A stretch of 64,000 nt of DNA from BP-191 sp035940575 (GTDB taxonomy: Bacteria > Actinomycetota > Actinomycetes > BP-191), in the NCBI GenBank assembly GCA_035940575.1, contig DASZER010000067.1, positions 96,640 to 160,639 of the forward strand. The letters run 5' to 3'. The notes below the pieces were generated by a model. It searched no databases. It worked only from the letters and a program-made list of their open reading frames with translations, and was not told the DNA's origin. The translations under genes and the position numbers were made by a program. This document shows, one piece after another, positions 17,579-26,161 of the stretch; position 1 is the first letter of the stretch; every line of letters begins with the position of its first letter.

Positions 17579-18247
17579 CTAGCCAGGCCCTGGCTTCGAC
17601 AGCAGCGCGTCGAGCTCGGCGTCTCGGTCGCTGGTCGCCACGACGAGCAGTTCGTCGCCGGCCTCCAACGGCATCTGCGGCGACGGCAGCAGGACGTTGC
17701 CCTCGCGCAGGATCGCGACGAGCGCCGCGTCCTGCGGCCACTCGACCTCGCCGACGGTCTTGCCGAGGACCGGCGAGTCGGTGTTGAGGCGCAGCTCCGA
17801 CAGGTTCGCGTTGCCCTGCTGGAACGTCATCAGCCGCACGAGGTCGCCGACCGTCACCGCCTCCTCGACGAGGGCGGTCAGCATGCGCGGCGTCGAGACG
17901 GAGACGTCGACGCCCCAGCCCTCGTTGAACAGCCACTCGTTCTTCGGGTGGTTGACGCGCGCGACGACGCGCGGCACGCCGAACTCCGTCTTGGCGAGCA
18001 GCGACACGACGAGGTTGACCTTGTCGTCGCCGGTCGCGGCGACGACGACGGCGCAGTTCGCGAGGTCGGCCTTCTCGAGCTGCGTGAGCTCGCAGGCGTC
18101 GGCGAGCAGCCACGCGGCGTCGGGGACGGTCGTCTCCTTCAACGCCTTCGGGTCCTTCTCAACGAGCAGCACGTCGTGGCCGTTGCCGAGGAGCTCGGCG
18201 GCGATGGAGCGGCCTACGTTGCCCGCGCCGGCGATGACGACGCGCAT
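17579..18247 (-). CDS. TrkA-family potassium-channel/transporter regulator (second RCK protein)
   Basis: 222-aa RCK protein: Rossmann TrkA_N domain starting MRVVIAGAGNVGRS (GxGxxG) with the acidic end of strand two (VEKDP), then a TrkA_C domain (about residues 135-215). Such proteins bind NAD(H), ATP or c-di-AMP and gate potassium uptake. It is translated in tandem with the other TrkA gene through a TGATG overlap and lies divergent from the KimA-like transporter. No Trk membrane subunit is in the window, so the partner may be the KimA-like permease or a distant TrkH. Confidence 0.9.
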   Translation of the reverse strand: MRVVIAGAGNVGRSIAAELLGNGHDVLLVEKDPKALKETTVPDAAWLLADACELTQLEKADLANCAVVVAATGDDKVNLVVSLLAKTEFGVPRVVARVNHPKNEWLFNEGWGVDVSVSTPRMLTALVEEAVTVGDLVRLMTFQQGNANLSELRLNTDSPVLGKTVGEVEWPQDAALVAILREGNVLLPSPQMPLEAGDELLVVATSDRDAELDALLSKPGPG

Positions 18248-18915
18248 CAGTGACCGCTCCCTTCGGGGCCGCTGGACACGACCTTCTCGACCTCCGCCAG
18301 ATGCGCGCGCTCCAGCGCGAAGTGCACGATGTCGCCCTCCTGGACCACGGTGTCGCGCGCGGGAAGCTGCCCGACGCCGAGCCGCGTGACGCAGGCGACG
18401 CGGGTGCCGGTGGAGTGCTCCAGCGTCGCGTAGCGCTGCCCGACCCACGCGGGCGCGAGGTCGAGCTGGACGACGCTGACGTAGCCCGTCGGGTCCGCCC
18501 ACTCGTCGTCGGCGGCGGCGGGGAGCAGGCGGCGCAGCATCTGGTCGGCCGTCCACCGGACGGTGGCCACGGTCGGGATGCCGAGCCGCTGGTACACCTC
18601 CGCGCGGCGCGGGTCGTAGATGCGCGCGGCGACGTGCTCGACGCCGAACTGCTCGCGGGCGACGCGCGCCGCGATGATGTTCGAGTTGTCGCCGTTGCTC
18701 ACGGCGGCGAACGCCTCGGCCTCCTCGATGCCCGCTTCGACGAGCGTCTCGCGGTCGAAGCCGACGCCCACGACCGAGCGGCCCTGGAACTCCTTCGGCA
18801 GCCGCCGGAACGCGTTCGCGTCCCGGTCGACGATCGCGACGGTATGGCCGAGCTGCTCGAGCCGCAGCGCCAGCGTCGAGCCGACGCGGCCGCAGCCCAT
18901 GATCACGACGTGCAC
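18247..18915 (-). CDS. TrkA-family potassium uptake regulator (first RCK protein)
   Basis: 222-aa RCK protein beginning VHVVIMGCGRVGST with the acidic IVDRD, followed by a TrkA_C domain (about 140-215). The GTG at 18915 has an AGAGGA ribosome site and excludes a longer reading to 18972. Like the paired protein it likely senses nucleotides and controls K+ uptake; the mycobacterial pair is called CeoB/CeoC. It is divergent from the KimA-like gene, with 65 bp between starts. Confidence 0.9.
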   Translation of the reverse strand: MHVVIMGCGRVGSTLALRLEQLGHTVAIVDRDANAFRRLPKEFQGRSVVGVGFDRETLVEAGIEEAEAFAAVSNGDNSNIIAARVAREQFGVEHVAARIYDPRRAEVYQRLGIPTVATVRWTADQMLRRLLPAAADDEWADPTGYVSVVQLDLAPAWVGQRYATLEHSTGTRVACVTRLGVGQLPARDTVVQEGDIVHFALERAHLAEVEKVVSSGPEGSGH

Positions 18916-18980
18916 GTTGCGTGTCCTCTCTGGACGAGCCGGAGCAACTTTGTCACACCATCCGTCTAGCATCCCGATCC

Positions 18981-20957
18981 GTGAGTCTCCTCGACATCCC
19001 GAAGCGCATCTTCGTCGGCCGGCCGTTGCGCAGCGACGCCCTCGGCCACACGTTGCTGCCGAAGAAGCTGGCGCTCCCGGTGTTCTCCTCGGACGCCATG
19101 TCCTCAGTGTCGTACGCCACCGAGGAGGTGCTGCTCGCCCTCGGCGCCGGCGGCGTCGCGTACCTCACGTCGGCCCCGTGGATCGCGGCCGGCGTCGTGC
19201 TGCTGTTCATGGTCATCACGGCGTCGTACCGGCAGACCGTCCGCGAGTACCCGCAGGGCGGCGGCGACTACACGGTCGCCCACGAGAACGTCTCCAAGAA
19301 CGCCGGCCTCGTCGCCGCCAGCGCCCTGATGATCGACTACGTCCTCACGGTCGCGGTGTCGATCTCGGCGGGCGTCTACGCCATGTACTCGACGTTCGAG
19401 GGACTGCGCGCGCACCGCGTGGCGATCGCGCTCGGCTTCATCGTGTTCATCACGCTGATGAACCTGCGCGGCGTCAAGGAGGCCGGCACGTTCTTCGCGA
19501 TCCCGACGTACGGCTTCATCATCGGGATCCTCGGCATGATCGTCTGGGGCCTGATCAAGATGGCGACCGGCGCCGACCTCGTCGCCGAGAGCGCGCACCT
19601 CGAGCTGCACCACACGACCGAGACCGCCGGCCTGATGGGCGTGTTCCTGCTGCTACGCGCGTTCTCGTCGGGCTGCACCGCCCTCACCGGCGTCGAGGCG
19701 ATCGCCAACGGCGTGCCGGCGTTCAAGAAGCCGCAGTCCGAGAACGCCGCCAAGACGCTGCTCATGATGTCGGCCATCGCGATCACGATGTTCGTCGGCA
19801 TCACGACGCTCGCCATGGCGACCCACGCCCGTGTCGCGCACGGCGCGGAGCTCAACGGCAAGCCGTTGCCCTCGGTCGTCGCGCAGATCGCCAAGGCGGT
19901 CTTCGGCGACCACACCCCCGGCTTCTTCTACGTGCAGTTCTTCACCGCCGCGATCCTCGTGCTCGCCGCCAACACGGCGTACCAGGACTTCCCGCGCCTC
20001 GCCTCGATCCTCGCGCAGGACCGCTACCTGCCCCGCCAGCTCCACAACCGCGGCGACCGCCTGGTGTTCTCCAACGGCGTTGTCGCCCTCGCGCTGTTCG
20101 CATCGCTGCTGGTGTACCTGTTCGACGCCGAGGTCACCCGCCTGATCCAGCTCTACATCGTCGGCGTGTTCGTGTCGTTCACCCTCGGCCAGGGCGGCAT
20201 GGTGCTGCGCTGGACGCGGAAGATGCGCGACTCCGCGCTGCCACCGGAGGAACGCCGGCGGATGCAGCGCTCGCGCGCCATCAACGCCGTCGGCGCGACG
20301 ACCACGGGCGTCGTCCTCGTGATCGTGCTGTTCAGCAAGTTCACGCACGGCGCGTGGATCGTCGTGGTGTCCATGCCGATCCTGTTCTCGATCATGAAGG
20401 GCATCAGCCGCCACTACGAGCGCGTCGCGCGCGAGCTGCGCCTCGCCTCCACCCGGCCCGTCCTGCCCGCCCGCAACCACGCGGTCGTCCTCGTCTCGCA
20501 GCTCCACAACCCGACCCTGCGCGCGTTGAACTACGCCAAGTCCATCAAGGCGCACACCCTCACCGCGCTCTACGTCGAGGTCGACGAGGACGAGTCCCGA
20601 CGGCTCCAGGAGGAGTGGGACAGGGCCGCCGTCGACGTGCCGTTGAAGGTCGTGGCGTCGCCGTTCCGCGAGGTCACGAAGCCGGTGCTCGACTACGTCC
20701 GCCGCCTGCGCAAGGACGGCGGCGAGCGCGACGTCGTGACCGTGATCATCCCGGAGTACGTCGTCGGCAAGTGGTGGGAGCAGCTCCTCCACAACCAGTC
20801 GGCGCTGCGGATCAAGGCGTTCCTGCTGTTCCAGCCGGGCGTGATGGTGACGAGCGTGCCGTGGCACCTGTCGTCGTCGCCGGAGCCGGAGGCGGTGACC
20901 GCCGACCCGACCGTGGGCGCGCCCTCCGGTCCGTCGCAGGGCCCCGCGCCCTCGTAG
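18981..20957 (+). CDS. kimA: KimA-like APC-family potassium transporter
   Basis: 658-aa APC permease with about 12 membrane helices in residues 30-440 and a soluble C-terminal domain. Diagnostic stretches (SSDAMSSVSYATEE, YPQGGGDYTVA, LLRAFSSGCTALTGVEAI, AANTAYQDFPRL) match the Bacillus KimA/YdaO high-affinity K+/H+ symporter group. It lies next to two TrkA/RCK genes, which supports a role in potassium. In Bacillus c-di-AMP inhibits KimA through its C-terminal domain; whether that holds here is inference. There is no room for a long riboswitch in the 65-bp upstream region. Confidence 0.85.
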   Translation: MSLLDIPKRIFVGRPLRSDALGHTLLPKKLALPVFSSDAMSSVSYATEEVLLALGAGGVAYLTSAPWIAAGVVLLFMVITASYRQTVREYPQGGGDYTVAHENVSKNAGLVAASALMIDYVLTVAVSISAGVYAMYSTFEGLRAHRVAIALGFIVFITLMNLRGVKEAGTFFAIPTYGFIIGILGMIVWGLIKMATGADLVAESAHLELHHTTETAGLMGVFLLLRAFSSGCTALTGVEAIANGVPAFKKPQSENAAKTLLMMSAIAITMFVGITTLAMATHARVAHGAELNGKPLPSVVAQIAKAVFGDHTPGFFYVQFFTAAILVLAANTAYQDFPRLASILAQDRYLPRQLHNRGDRLVFSNGVVALALFASLLVYLFDAEVTRLIQLYIVGVFVSFTLGQGGMVLRWTRKMRDSALPPEERRRMQRSRAINAVGATTTGVVLVIVLFSKFTHGAWIVVVSMPILFSIMKGISRHYERVARELRLASTRPVLPARNHAVVLVSQLHNPTLRALNYAKSIKAHTLTALYVEVDEDESRRLQEEWDRAAVDVPLKVVASPFREVTKPVLDYVRRLRKDGGERDVVTVIIPEYVVGKWWEQLLHNQSALRIKAFLLFQPGVMVTSVPWHLSSSPEPEAVTADPTVGAPSGPSQGPAPS

Positions 20958-20960
20958 CCG

Positions 20961-22193
20961 ATGGACGCTGCCGGCCCGCCCCTGGAGGTCGTCGCCGGGC
21001 GCCCGCTCCGCGGCGGCGGGTGCGAGGCGGTCCTGGACGGGCGGCGCGGAGTCGTACGCCACGCGCTGCCCGGCGAGCGGGTGCGCGCGGTCGTCACCAG
21101 CGCGGAGCCGCTGCGGCTCGACGCCGTCGCGGTCCTGGAGCCGAGCCCCGACCGCGTCGAGGAGCCGTGCCCGTACGCCAAGCCGGGCCGCTGCGGCGGC
21201 TGCGACTGGCAGCACGCCGCGCTCCCGGCCCAGCGGCGGCTCAAGGGCGAGGTCGTGAGCGACCTGCTCGGCCGCGACGTGACCGTCGAGCCGGTGCCCG
21301 TGCCGGGGCGCGAGGACGACGGGCTCGGGTGGCGTACGCGGGTGCAGTTCGCGGTGACGGACGACGGCGCGCTCGGCCTGTACCGCCACCGCTCCAACGA
21401 CGTGCAGCCGCTCGACCGCTGCCTCATCGCGAGCGACGGCGTCGAGTCGGTCGGCGCGGAGGCGCAGCGCTGGCCCGTGGCGGAGCGCGTCGAGGTGATC
21501 GGCGGGTCGAGCGGCGACCGTGCGGTGGTCGTCACGCCGCGCCGGCGCGGCGGCCGGGTCGGCGCCGACGTCGCTCCCGAGGTGTCCGTGCTGCGCGGGG
21601 ACGGGCGCGGGGGAGCGGAGCCGGTACGCGGCCGTCCCGGCGTGCGCGAGCGGGCGGCGGGGCGTACGTGGTGGGTGAGCGGGAGCGGGTTCTGGCAGAG
21701 CCACGTCGCCGCACCCGAGACCCTCGTCGCGGCGGTCCTCGACGCGCTGCGACCCGAGCCCGGCGACCTCGCGCTGGACCTGTACGCGGGCGTCGGCCTG
21801 TTCGCCGGGGCGCTCGCGCCGCTCGTCAAGCGCGTGGTGGCGGTCGAGTCGTACGGCCCCGCCGTCGCCGACGCGCGGCAGAACCTCCGCGACCTCCCCA
21901 ACGCCGAGGCGCACGAGGGGCGCGTCGACACCGTGCTCGCGCGCCTCGGCCTCGGGCGCGCCGACGTCGTCGTCCTCGACCCGCCGCGCGACGGCGCGGG
22001 CGCCGCCGTCATCGCGCAGGTAGCGGCGCTGGGGCCGCGGCGGATCGCGTACGTCTCCTGCGACCCCGGCCCGCTCGCGCGCGACCTCCGCGCCGCCGAG
22101 GCGGCGGGCTACGCGGCGACGTCGGTGAGGGCGTTCGACCTGTTCCCGATGACGTGGCACGTCGAGTGCGTCGCGCTGCTGGAGCCGGCGTGA
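20961..22193 (+). CDS. Class I SAM-dependent RNA m5U methyltransferase, TRAM-containing (TrmA/RumA family)
   Basis: 410-aa RNA uracil-5 methyltransferase. A short TRAM-like beta domain (residues 1-60) precedes a Fe-S cluster motif (PCPY...CGGCDW), a SAM-binding site LDLYAGVGLFAG, a DPPRDG motif, the catalytic nucleophile in YVSCDP and the general base in DLFPMTWHVE. The exact target (tRNA U54 or 23S rRNA) cannot be told. It starts 3 bp after the transporter stop. This gene order (permease, methyltransferase, dxs) is conserved in actinobacteria. Confidence 0.9.
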   Translation: MDAAGPPLEVVAGRPLRGGGCEAVLDGRRGVVRHALPGERVRAVVTSAEPLRLDAVAVLEPSPDRVEEPCPYAKPGRCGGCDWQHAALPAQRRLKGEVVSDLLGRDVTVEPVPVPGREDDGLGWRTRVQFAVTDDGALGLYRHRSNDVQPLDRCLIASDGVESVGAEAQRWPVAERVEVIGGSSGDRAVVVTPRRRGGRVGADVAPEVSVLRGDGRGGAEPVRGRPGVRERAAGRTWWVSGSGFWQSHVAAPETLVAAVLDALRPEPGDLALDLYAGVGLFAGALAPLVKRVVAVESYGPAVADARQNLRDLPNAEAHEGRVDTVLARLGLGRADVVVLDPPRDGAGAAVIAQVAALGPRRIAYVSCDPGPLARDLRAAEAAGYAATSVRAFDLFPMTWHVECVALLEPA

Positions 22194-22567
22194 GCGCGCT
22201 GCCGCGCGGGTGGCCCGACGAGGTGCCGCCGCCCGACGCGCCGGAGTGGCAACGCCGCGCGGTCGGCTGGCTGCTCGACCAGTGCCCCGGCGACTTCCGG
22301 TCGTACGACGTGCTGCGCCGCCACCCCACGGTGCTCGCGCGGTTCGCCGCGGAGCACGTCGCCGCCTGCCGCGCCGCGATCCGCGACGGCCTCGCGGGGG
22401 CGCGGCCCGACCTGCGGCACCTGCCGCCCGACGTGCTCGACGACGTCGTGGCGGCGTACGAGACCGAGGCCGCGCGGCTGGCCCGCCTCGCGCAGGCGGT
22501 GGACCTCGTGGGGCGCGCGCTGGGCGGGCAACGGTTCGTCGCGAGGCTCGACGACGATGCCAGGTAG
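22190..22567 (+). CDS. Small helical protein of unknown function
   Basis: 125-aa protein that starts in the GTGA overlap with the RNA methyltransferase stop, so the frame is very likely real. It has a proline-rich start (PRGWPDEVPPPDAPEW), then predicted helices with FRSYDVLRRHPTVLARFAAEHV and a C-terminal LAQAVDLVGRALGG. The family is not recognised. The layout resembles small actinobacterial proteins encoded next to RNA-modification or DNA-handling genes, but no function is claimed. Confidence 0.65.
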   Translation: MSALPRGWPDEVPPPDAPEWQRRAVGWLLDQCPGDFRSYDVLRRHPTVLARFAAEHVAACRAAIRDGLAGARPDLRHLPPDVLDDVVAAYETEAARLARLAQAVDLVGRALGGQRFVARLDDDAR

Positions 22568-22577
22568 CCTCCCGCGC

Positions 22578-23150
22578 ATGAAGCGCCCGCTCGCCGCCCT
22601 CGTGCTGCTCGCGGCGGTCGCGTGCAGGGGCGAGCCCGTGATCGAACGCGTCCCCGAGTCGGAGTACACGCCGCCGCCCACGACCGCCGCGCCGTCGGGC
22701 TCGGCGACCGTCGCCGCGCTCAAGAGCGGGCCGCCGTCGCCGGGGTGCGTCCAGGGCTGGCGCGAGCCCCCGCCCGGCACGCTGCGCTCGAAGCCGCTCG
22801 ACCTGCTGCGCCAGTCGCAGGGGCTGACCGGGTCGTTCCTCGTCCACGACGTGCGCTACTTCACCGGCTCCGACAAGGTCGAGCGCTGGTACGCCAAGGT
22901 CTCGCTCGTGTCGCAGACGCAGTCGTTCCACGTGCGCTTCCTCGCCGAGCGCCGCCCGGTCGGCGAGGGCATCGTGGCCGTGGCGCCGTTGGGCACGAAG
23001 GGCTTCGCGAGCCCGGACTGGAAGGGCTTCGACGGCGAGGGCGGCTCCGTCGCGATCGACGGCGTCCCGGGGAGGTGGCCGGGCCTGCCGACAGACTTCG
23101 TCAAGGACGGCGGCCTCCCCGCCGACGTCGCCGGCTGCCTCGCCGGCTGA
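22578..23150 (+). CDS. Putative lipoprotein
   Basis: 190-aa exported protein. Lipobox LAAVAC at residues 11-16 gives a lipid-anchored Cys16. A Pro/Thr linker follows, then a beta-rich domain with a cysteine pair (PGCVQGW and ADVAGCLAG at the C-terminus) that could form a disulfide. No family recognised. The ATG is 11 bp after the previous stop. Confidence 0.7.
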   Translation: MKRPLAALVLLAAVACRGEPVIERVPESEYTPPPTTAAPSGSATVAALKSGPPSPGCVQGWREPPPGTLRSKPLDLLRQSQGLTGSFLVHDVRYFTGSDKVERWYAKVSLVSQTQSFHVRFLAERRPVGEGIVAVAPLGTKGFASPDWKGFDGEGGSVAIDGVPGRWPGLPTDFVKDGGLPADVAGCLAG

Positions 23151-23156
23151 CCGCCG

Positions 23157-24203
23157 TCACAGACCCCTGTCGAGGAATCGCGGCAGGTTGGGCGAGCGGA
23201 CCAGCCCGGAGAAGCCGCCGTTGTGGAACCCGACGGCGTTCCGGACGACCGCGGAGGGGAGGTTGCGGGCCGTGTCCCGCACCGCCTCCGGCTTCTCCGC
23301 GACGACGAGCGTCGACAGGTGCCCGGGGACCAGCTCGCCGATCCAGTCGCGGAAGTGGGCCTCACGGGCGCGCCACCCGACGATGATCAGCCGCGTCACC
23401 TCCGGCATGAGGGTCCCGAGCGCCTCCAAGTGGGCCGGCGGGCACGCGAACTCGCTCTTCTCCGCGACGGGGATCGCGAGCGCCGGCGCCCAGACCTCCT
23501 GCGGATACCAAGTGACCGATCCCCCCGCCGCCGCGAAGTTCAGCGTGGGCTCGATCAGCGCGGCATGCGCGATGGCGTCGAGGTGAACCGGCAACCCGTA
23601 GGACTCCGACTTCGCATTGAACAGTTGGACCCACCCGACAGAACCGTGTGGCTTGAAGACCTGCCACGGGTTGTTCAGGTAGTCGGCCGGCGTCTCGTAC
23701 TCGGTGCCGAAGCTCGACGCCAAGGCCGTCTCGAGGAGCGTGTCGTAGTTGAACGTCACGCAGGCCACGTCCTCACCCGACTTGGCCTGCCACTGTCGCA
23801 GGACGTCCACGAACGTCACGTAGTTGGTTCCGCCCGCCGTCGCGGAGAGGACGGTCTCCTGGGCCTGCGTGATGACGGCCTTGAGGTAGTGCCGAACCCC
23901 CATCATGTGGCGGTGGCGGTCCGGGTACGTGTCGGCCTCGTCCAAGAGCTTGCGGAGCTCCACCTCGACGTCGCCGCCCTCCGGGAGCAGGTCGCGCATC
24001 CGTTGGACGACCGGGAGCGCGTCGCGATACGTGCTCAGCGCGGCACGCGTGTAGTCGGTGATGCCGAACAGGCCCGCGGCGAGCGGCGGCATCTGGGCCG
24101 GCCGGAGCGAATAGCTCGCGAGATCTCGCACGGAGTCGTACGACGCGCCCGCGCCGAAAATCACCAGCAGCACGGCATCCACGGTACGGCGCGCGTGTGA
24201 CAC
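23157..24203 (-). CDS. SIR2-like domain protein, possible NADase-type defence effector
   Basis: 348-aa SIR2-like protein. It has the NAD-pocket motif IFGAGAS near the N-terminus, VTFNYDTLLE in the middle, FKPHGSVGW containing the expected catalytic His, and RLIIVGWRAREAHF near the end. This divergent SIR2 group is found in many anti-phage systems, where it degrades NAD+. No partner gene is next to it. The gene is poorer in GC than its neighbours: I counted 35 and 37 G+C in bases 23581-23640 and 23641-23700 against 47 in bases 24601-24660 of dxs, which suggests transfer. The start is uncertain (GTG 24203 used; 24182 and 24173 possible). Confidence 0.78.
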   Translation of the reverse strand: MSHARRTVDAVLLVIFGAGASYDSVRDLASYSLRPAQMPPLAAGLFGITDYTRAALSTYRDALPVVQRMRDLLPEGGDVEVELRKLLDEADTYPDRHRHMMGVRHYLKAVITQAQETVLSATAGGTNYVTFVDVLRQWQAKSGEDVACVTFNYDTLLETALASSFGTEYETPADYLNNPWQVFKPHGSVGWVQLFNAKSESYGLPVHLDAIAHAALIEPTLNFAAAGGSVTWYPQEVWAPALAIPVAEKSEFACPPAHLEALGTLMPEVTRLIIVGWRAREAHFRDWIGELVPGHLSTLVVAEKPEAVRDTARNLPSAVVRNAVGFHNGGFSGLVRSPNLPRFLDRGL

Positions 24204-24244
24204 CCGGGCCTGCGGCCGGCGCGGGCGCCGAATAGACTCGGCGC

Positions 24245-26128
24245 GTGACGCTGCTGGAGACCGTGCGGTCGCCCGAGGACCTCAAGCACCTCGATCCCAA
24301 GGACCTCCCCGCGCTCGCCACCGAGATCCGCGACTTCCTCGTGCAGGCCGTGTCCCGCACCGGCGGCCACCTCGGCCCGAACCTCGGCGTCGTCGAGCTC
24401 ACGATCGCGCTGCACCGCGTGTTCGACTCGCCGCGCGACCGGATCCTCTGGGACACCGGCCACCAGGCGTACGTCCACAAGATGCTGACGGGCAGGCAGG
24501 CCGGCTTCGCGAGCCTGCGCCAGCCCGGCGGCCTGTCCGGCTACCCGAGCCAGGCCGAGTCCGACCACGACGTCATCGAGAACTCCCACGCCTCCACGGC
24601 GCTGTCGTACGCCGACGGCCTCGCCAAGGCGTACGCCCTGCGCGGCGAGCGCCGCGGGGTCGTCGCGGTCGTCGGCGACGGCTCGCTCACCGGCGGCATG
24701 GCGTGGGAGGCGCTCAACACCATCGCCTCCGCCAAGGACCGCCCCGTCGTCATCGTCGTCAACGACAACGGCCGCTCGTACGCCCCCACGATCGGCGGGC
24801 TCCAGCAGCACCTCGCCGCGCTGCGCACGACGCAGGGCTACGAGCAGGTCCTCGACGTCGTCAAGCGCACGCTGCCGTCCACGCCGATCGTCGGCCCGCC
24901 GCTCTACGACGCCCTGCACCGTCTCAAGGAGGCGCTCAAGGACGTCATCAGCCCCCAGGTGCTCTTCGAGGACCTCGGCCTGAAGTACGTCGGCCCGATC
25001 GACGGCCACGACGTCAACGCCGTCGAGAACGCCCTGCGCAAGGCCCGCGACTTCGGCGGCCCCGTGATCGTGCACTGCCTCACGCGCAAGGGCTTCGGCT
25101 ACCAGCCCGCCGAGGACGACGAGGCCGACTGCCTGCACGGCGTGTCCGTCATCGACCCGGTGACGGGCCGGCCGCTGAGCGTCGGCGCGCAGTCGTGGAC
25201 CAACGTGTTCTCCGACGAGATCGTGCGCCTCGGCGTCGAGCGACCCGACCTCGTCGCGATCACCGCCGCGATGCTGCAGCCCGTGGGGCTCGGCGCGTTC
25301 GAGCGCGCGTACCCGGAGCGCACGTTCGACGTCGGCATCGCCGAGCAGCACGCCGTCACCTCGGCGGCGGGCCTGGCGATGGGCGGCATGCACCCGGTGG
25401 TGTGCGTGTACGCGACGTTCCTCAACAGGGCGTTCGACCAGGTGCTCATGGACGTGGCGCTGCACCACCTCCCCGTCACGATCGTGCTCGACCGCGCGGG
25501 CGTCACCGGCGAGGACGGCCCCAGCCACAACGGCATGTGGGACCTGTCCACGATGCAGCTCGTCCCCAACCTCGCCATCGCCGCCCCCCGCGACGCCGCG
25601 ACGCTGCGCGCGCTGCTGCGCGAGGCCGTCGCGACCGACGGGCCGACGCTCGTGCGGTTCCCGAAGGGCGCGGTCGGCGAGGACGTCCCCGCGATCGGCG
25701 AGCGCGACGGGATGGACGTGCTGCGCGCCGGCACCGACGTGCTGGTCGTGGGCGTCGGCGCGATGGCGCGCACGGCGCTCGACGTGGCCGACCGCCTCGC
25801 CGAGCAGGGCCTCGCCGCGACCGTCGTCGACCCGCGCTGGGTGAAGCCGGTCAACCCCGGCCTCGCCACCCTCGCCCGCGCGCACCGCCGCGTTGTGACG
25901 ATCGAGGACAACGGCCGCGTCGGCGGCGCGGGCGCCGCGATCGCCCTCGCGCTGGCGGACGCCGGCGTCGACGTGCCCGTGCAGGTGTTCGGCCTCGAGC
26001 AGGACTTCCTCGCGCAGGGCAAGCGCGAGGCGATCCTGCTCGCGCAGGGCCTCGGCGCGAAGGACATCGCCGCCGCCGTGGTCGCCGCATTCGCCGTAGA
26101 GGAAATCGACGCCGTAAACGGTCGATGA
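24245..26128 (+). CDS. dxs: 1-deoxy-D-xylulose-5-phosphate synthase
   Basis: 627-aa first enzyme of the MEP isoprenoid pathway, condensing pyruvate and glyceraldehyde 3-phosphate with thiamine diphosphate. Seen: GGHLGPNLG with H42, the ThDP/Mg motif GDGSLTGGMAWEALN (residues 144-158), NDNGRSY, GIAEQHAVT in the transketolase pyrimidine domain, and a C-terminal domain with VIGVG-type strands. Length is standard. It is divergent from the SIR2-like gene with 41 bp between the starts. Confidence 0.97.
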   Translation: MTLLETVRSPEDLKHLDPKDLPALATEIRDFLVQAVSRTGGHLGPNLGVVELTIALHRVFDSPRDRILWDTGHQAYVHKMLTGRQAGFASLRQPGGLSGYPSQAESDHDVIENSHASTALSYADGLAKAYALRGERRGVVAVVGDGSLTGGMAWEALNTIASAKDRPVVIVVNDNGRSYAPTIGGLQQHLAALRTTQGYEQVLDVVKRTLPSTPIVGPPLYDALHRLKEALKDVISPQVLFEDLGLKYVGPIDGHDVNAVENALRKARDFGGPVIVHCLTRKGFGYQPAEDDEADCLHGVSVIDPVTGRPLSVGAQSWTNVFSDEIVRLGVERPDLVAITAAMLQPVGLGAFERAYPERTFDVGIAEQHAVTSAAGLAMGGMHPVVCVYATFLNRAFDQVLMDVALHHLPVTIVLDRAGVTGEDGPSHNGMWDLSTMQLVPNLAIAAPRDAATLRALLREAVATDGPTLVRFPKGAVGEDVPAIGERDGMDVLRAGTDVLVVGVGAMARTALDVADRLAEQGLAATVVDPRWVKPVNPGLATLARAHRRVVTIEDNGRVGGAGAAIALALADAGVDVPVQVFGLEQDFLAQGKREAILLAQGLGAKDIAAAVVAAFAVEEIDAVNGR

Positions 26129-26161
26129 CCAGCGAAATGCGCCGCGCGCGGTAAGAGGACT

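Noticed and set aside
18916..18980. c-di-AMP (ydaO-type) riboswitch ahead of the KimA-like gene
   Set aside because: Only 65 bp are available and none of the conserved motifs is present.
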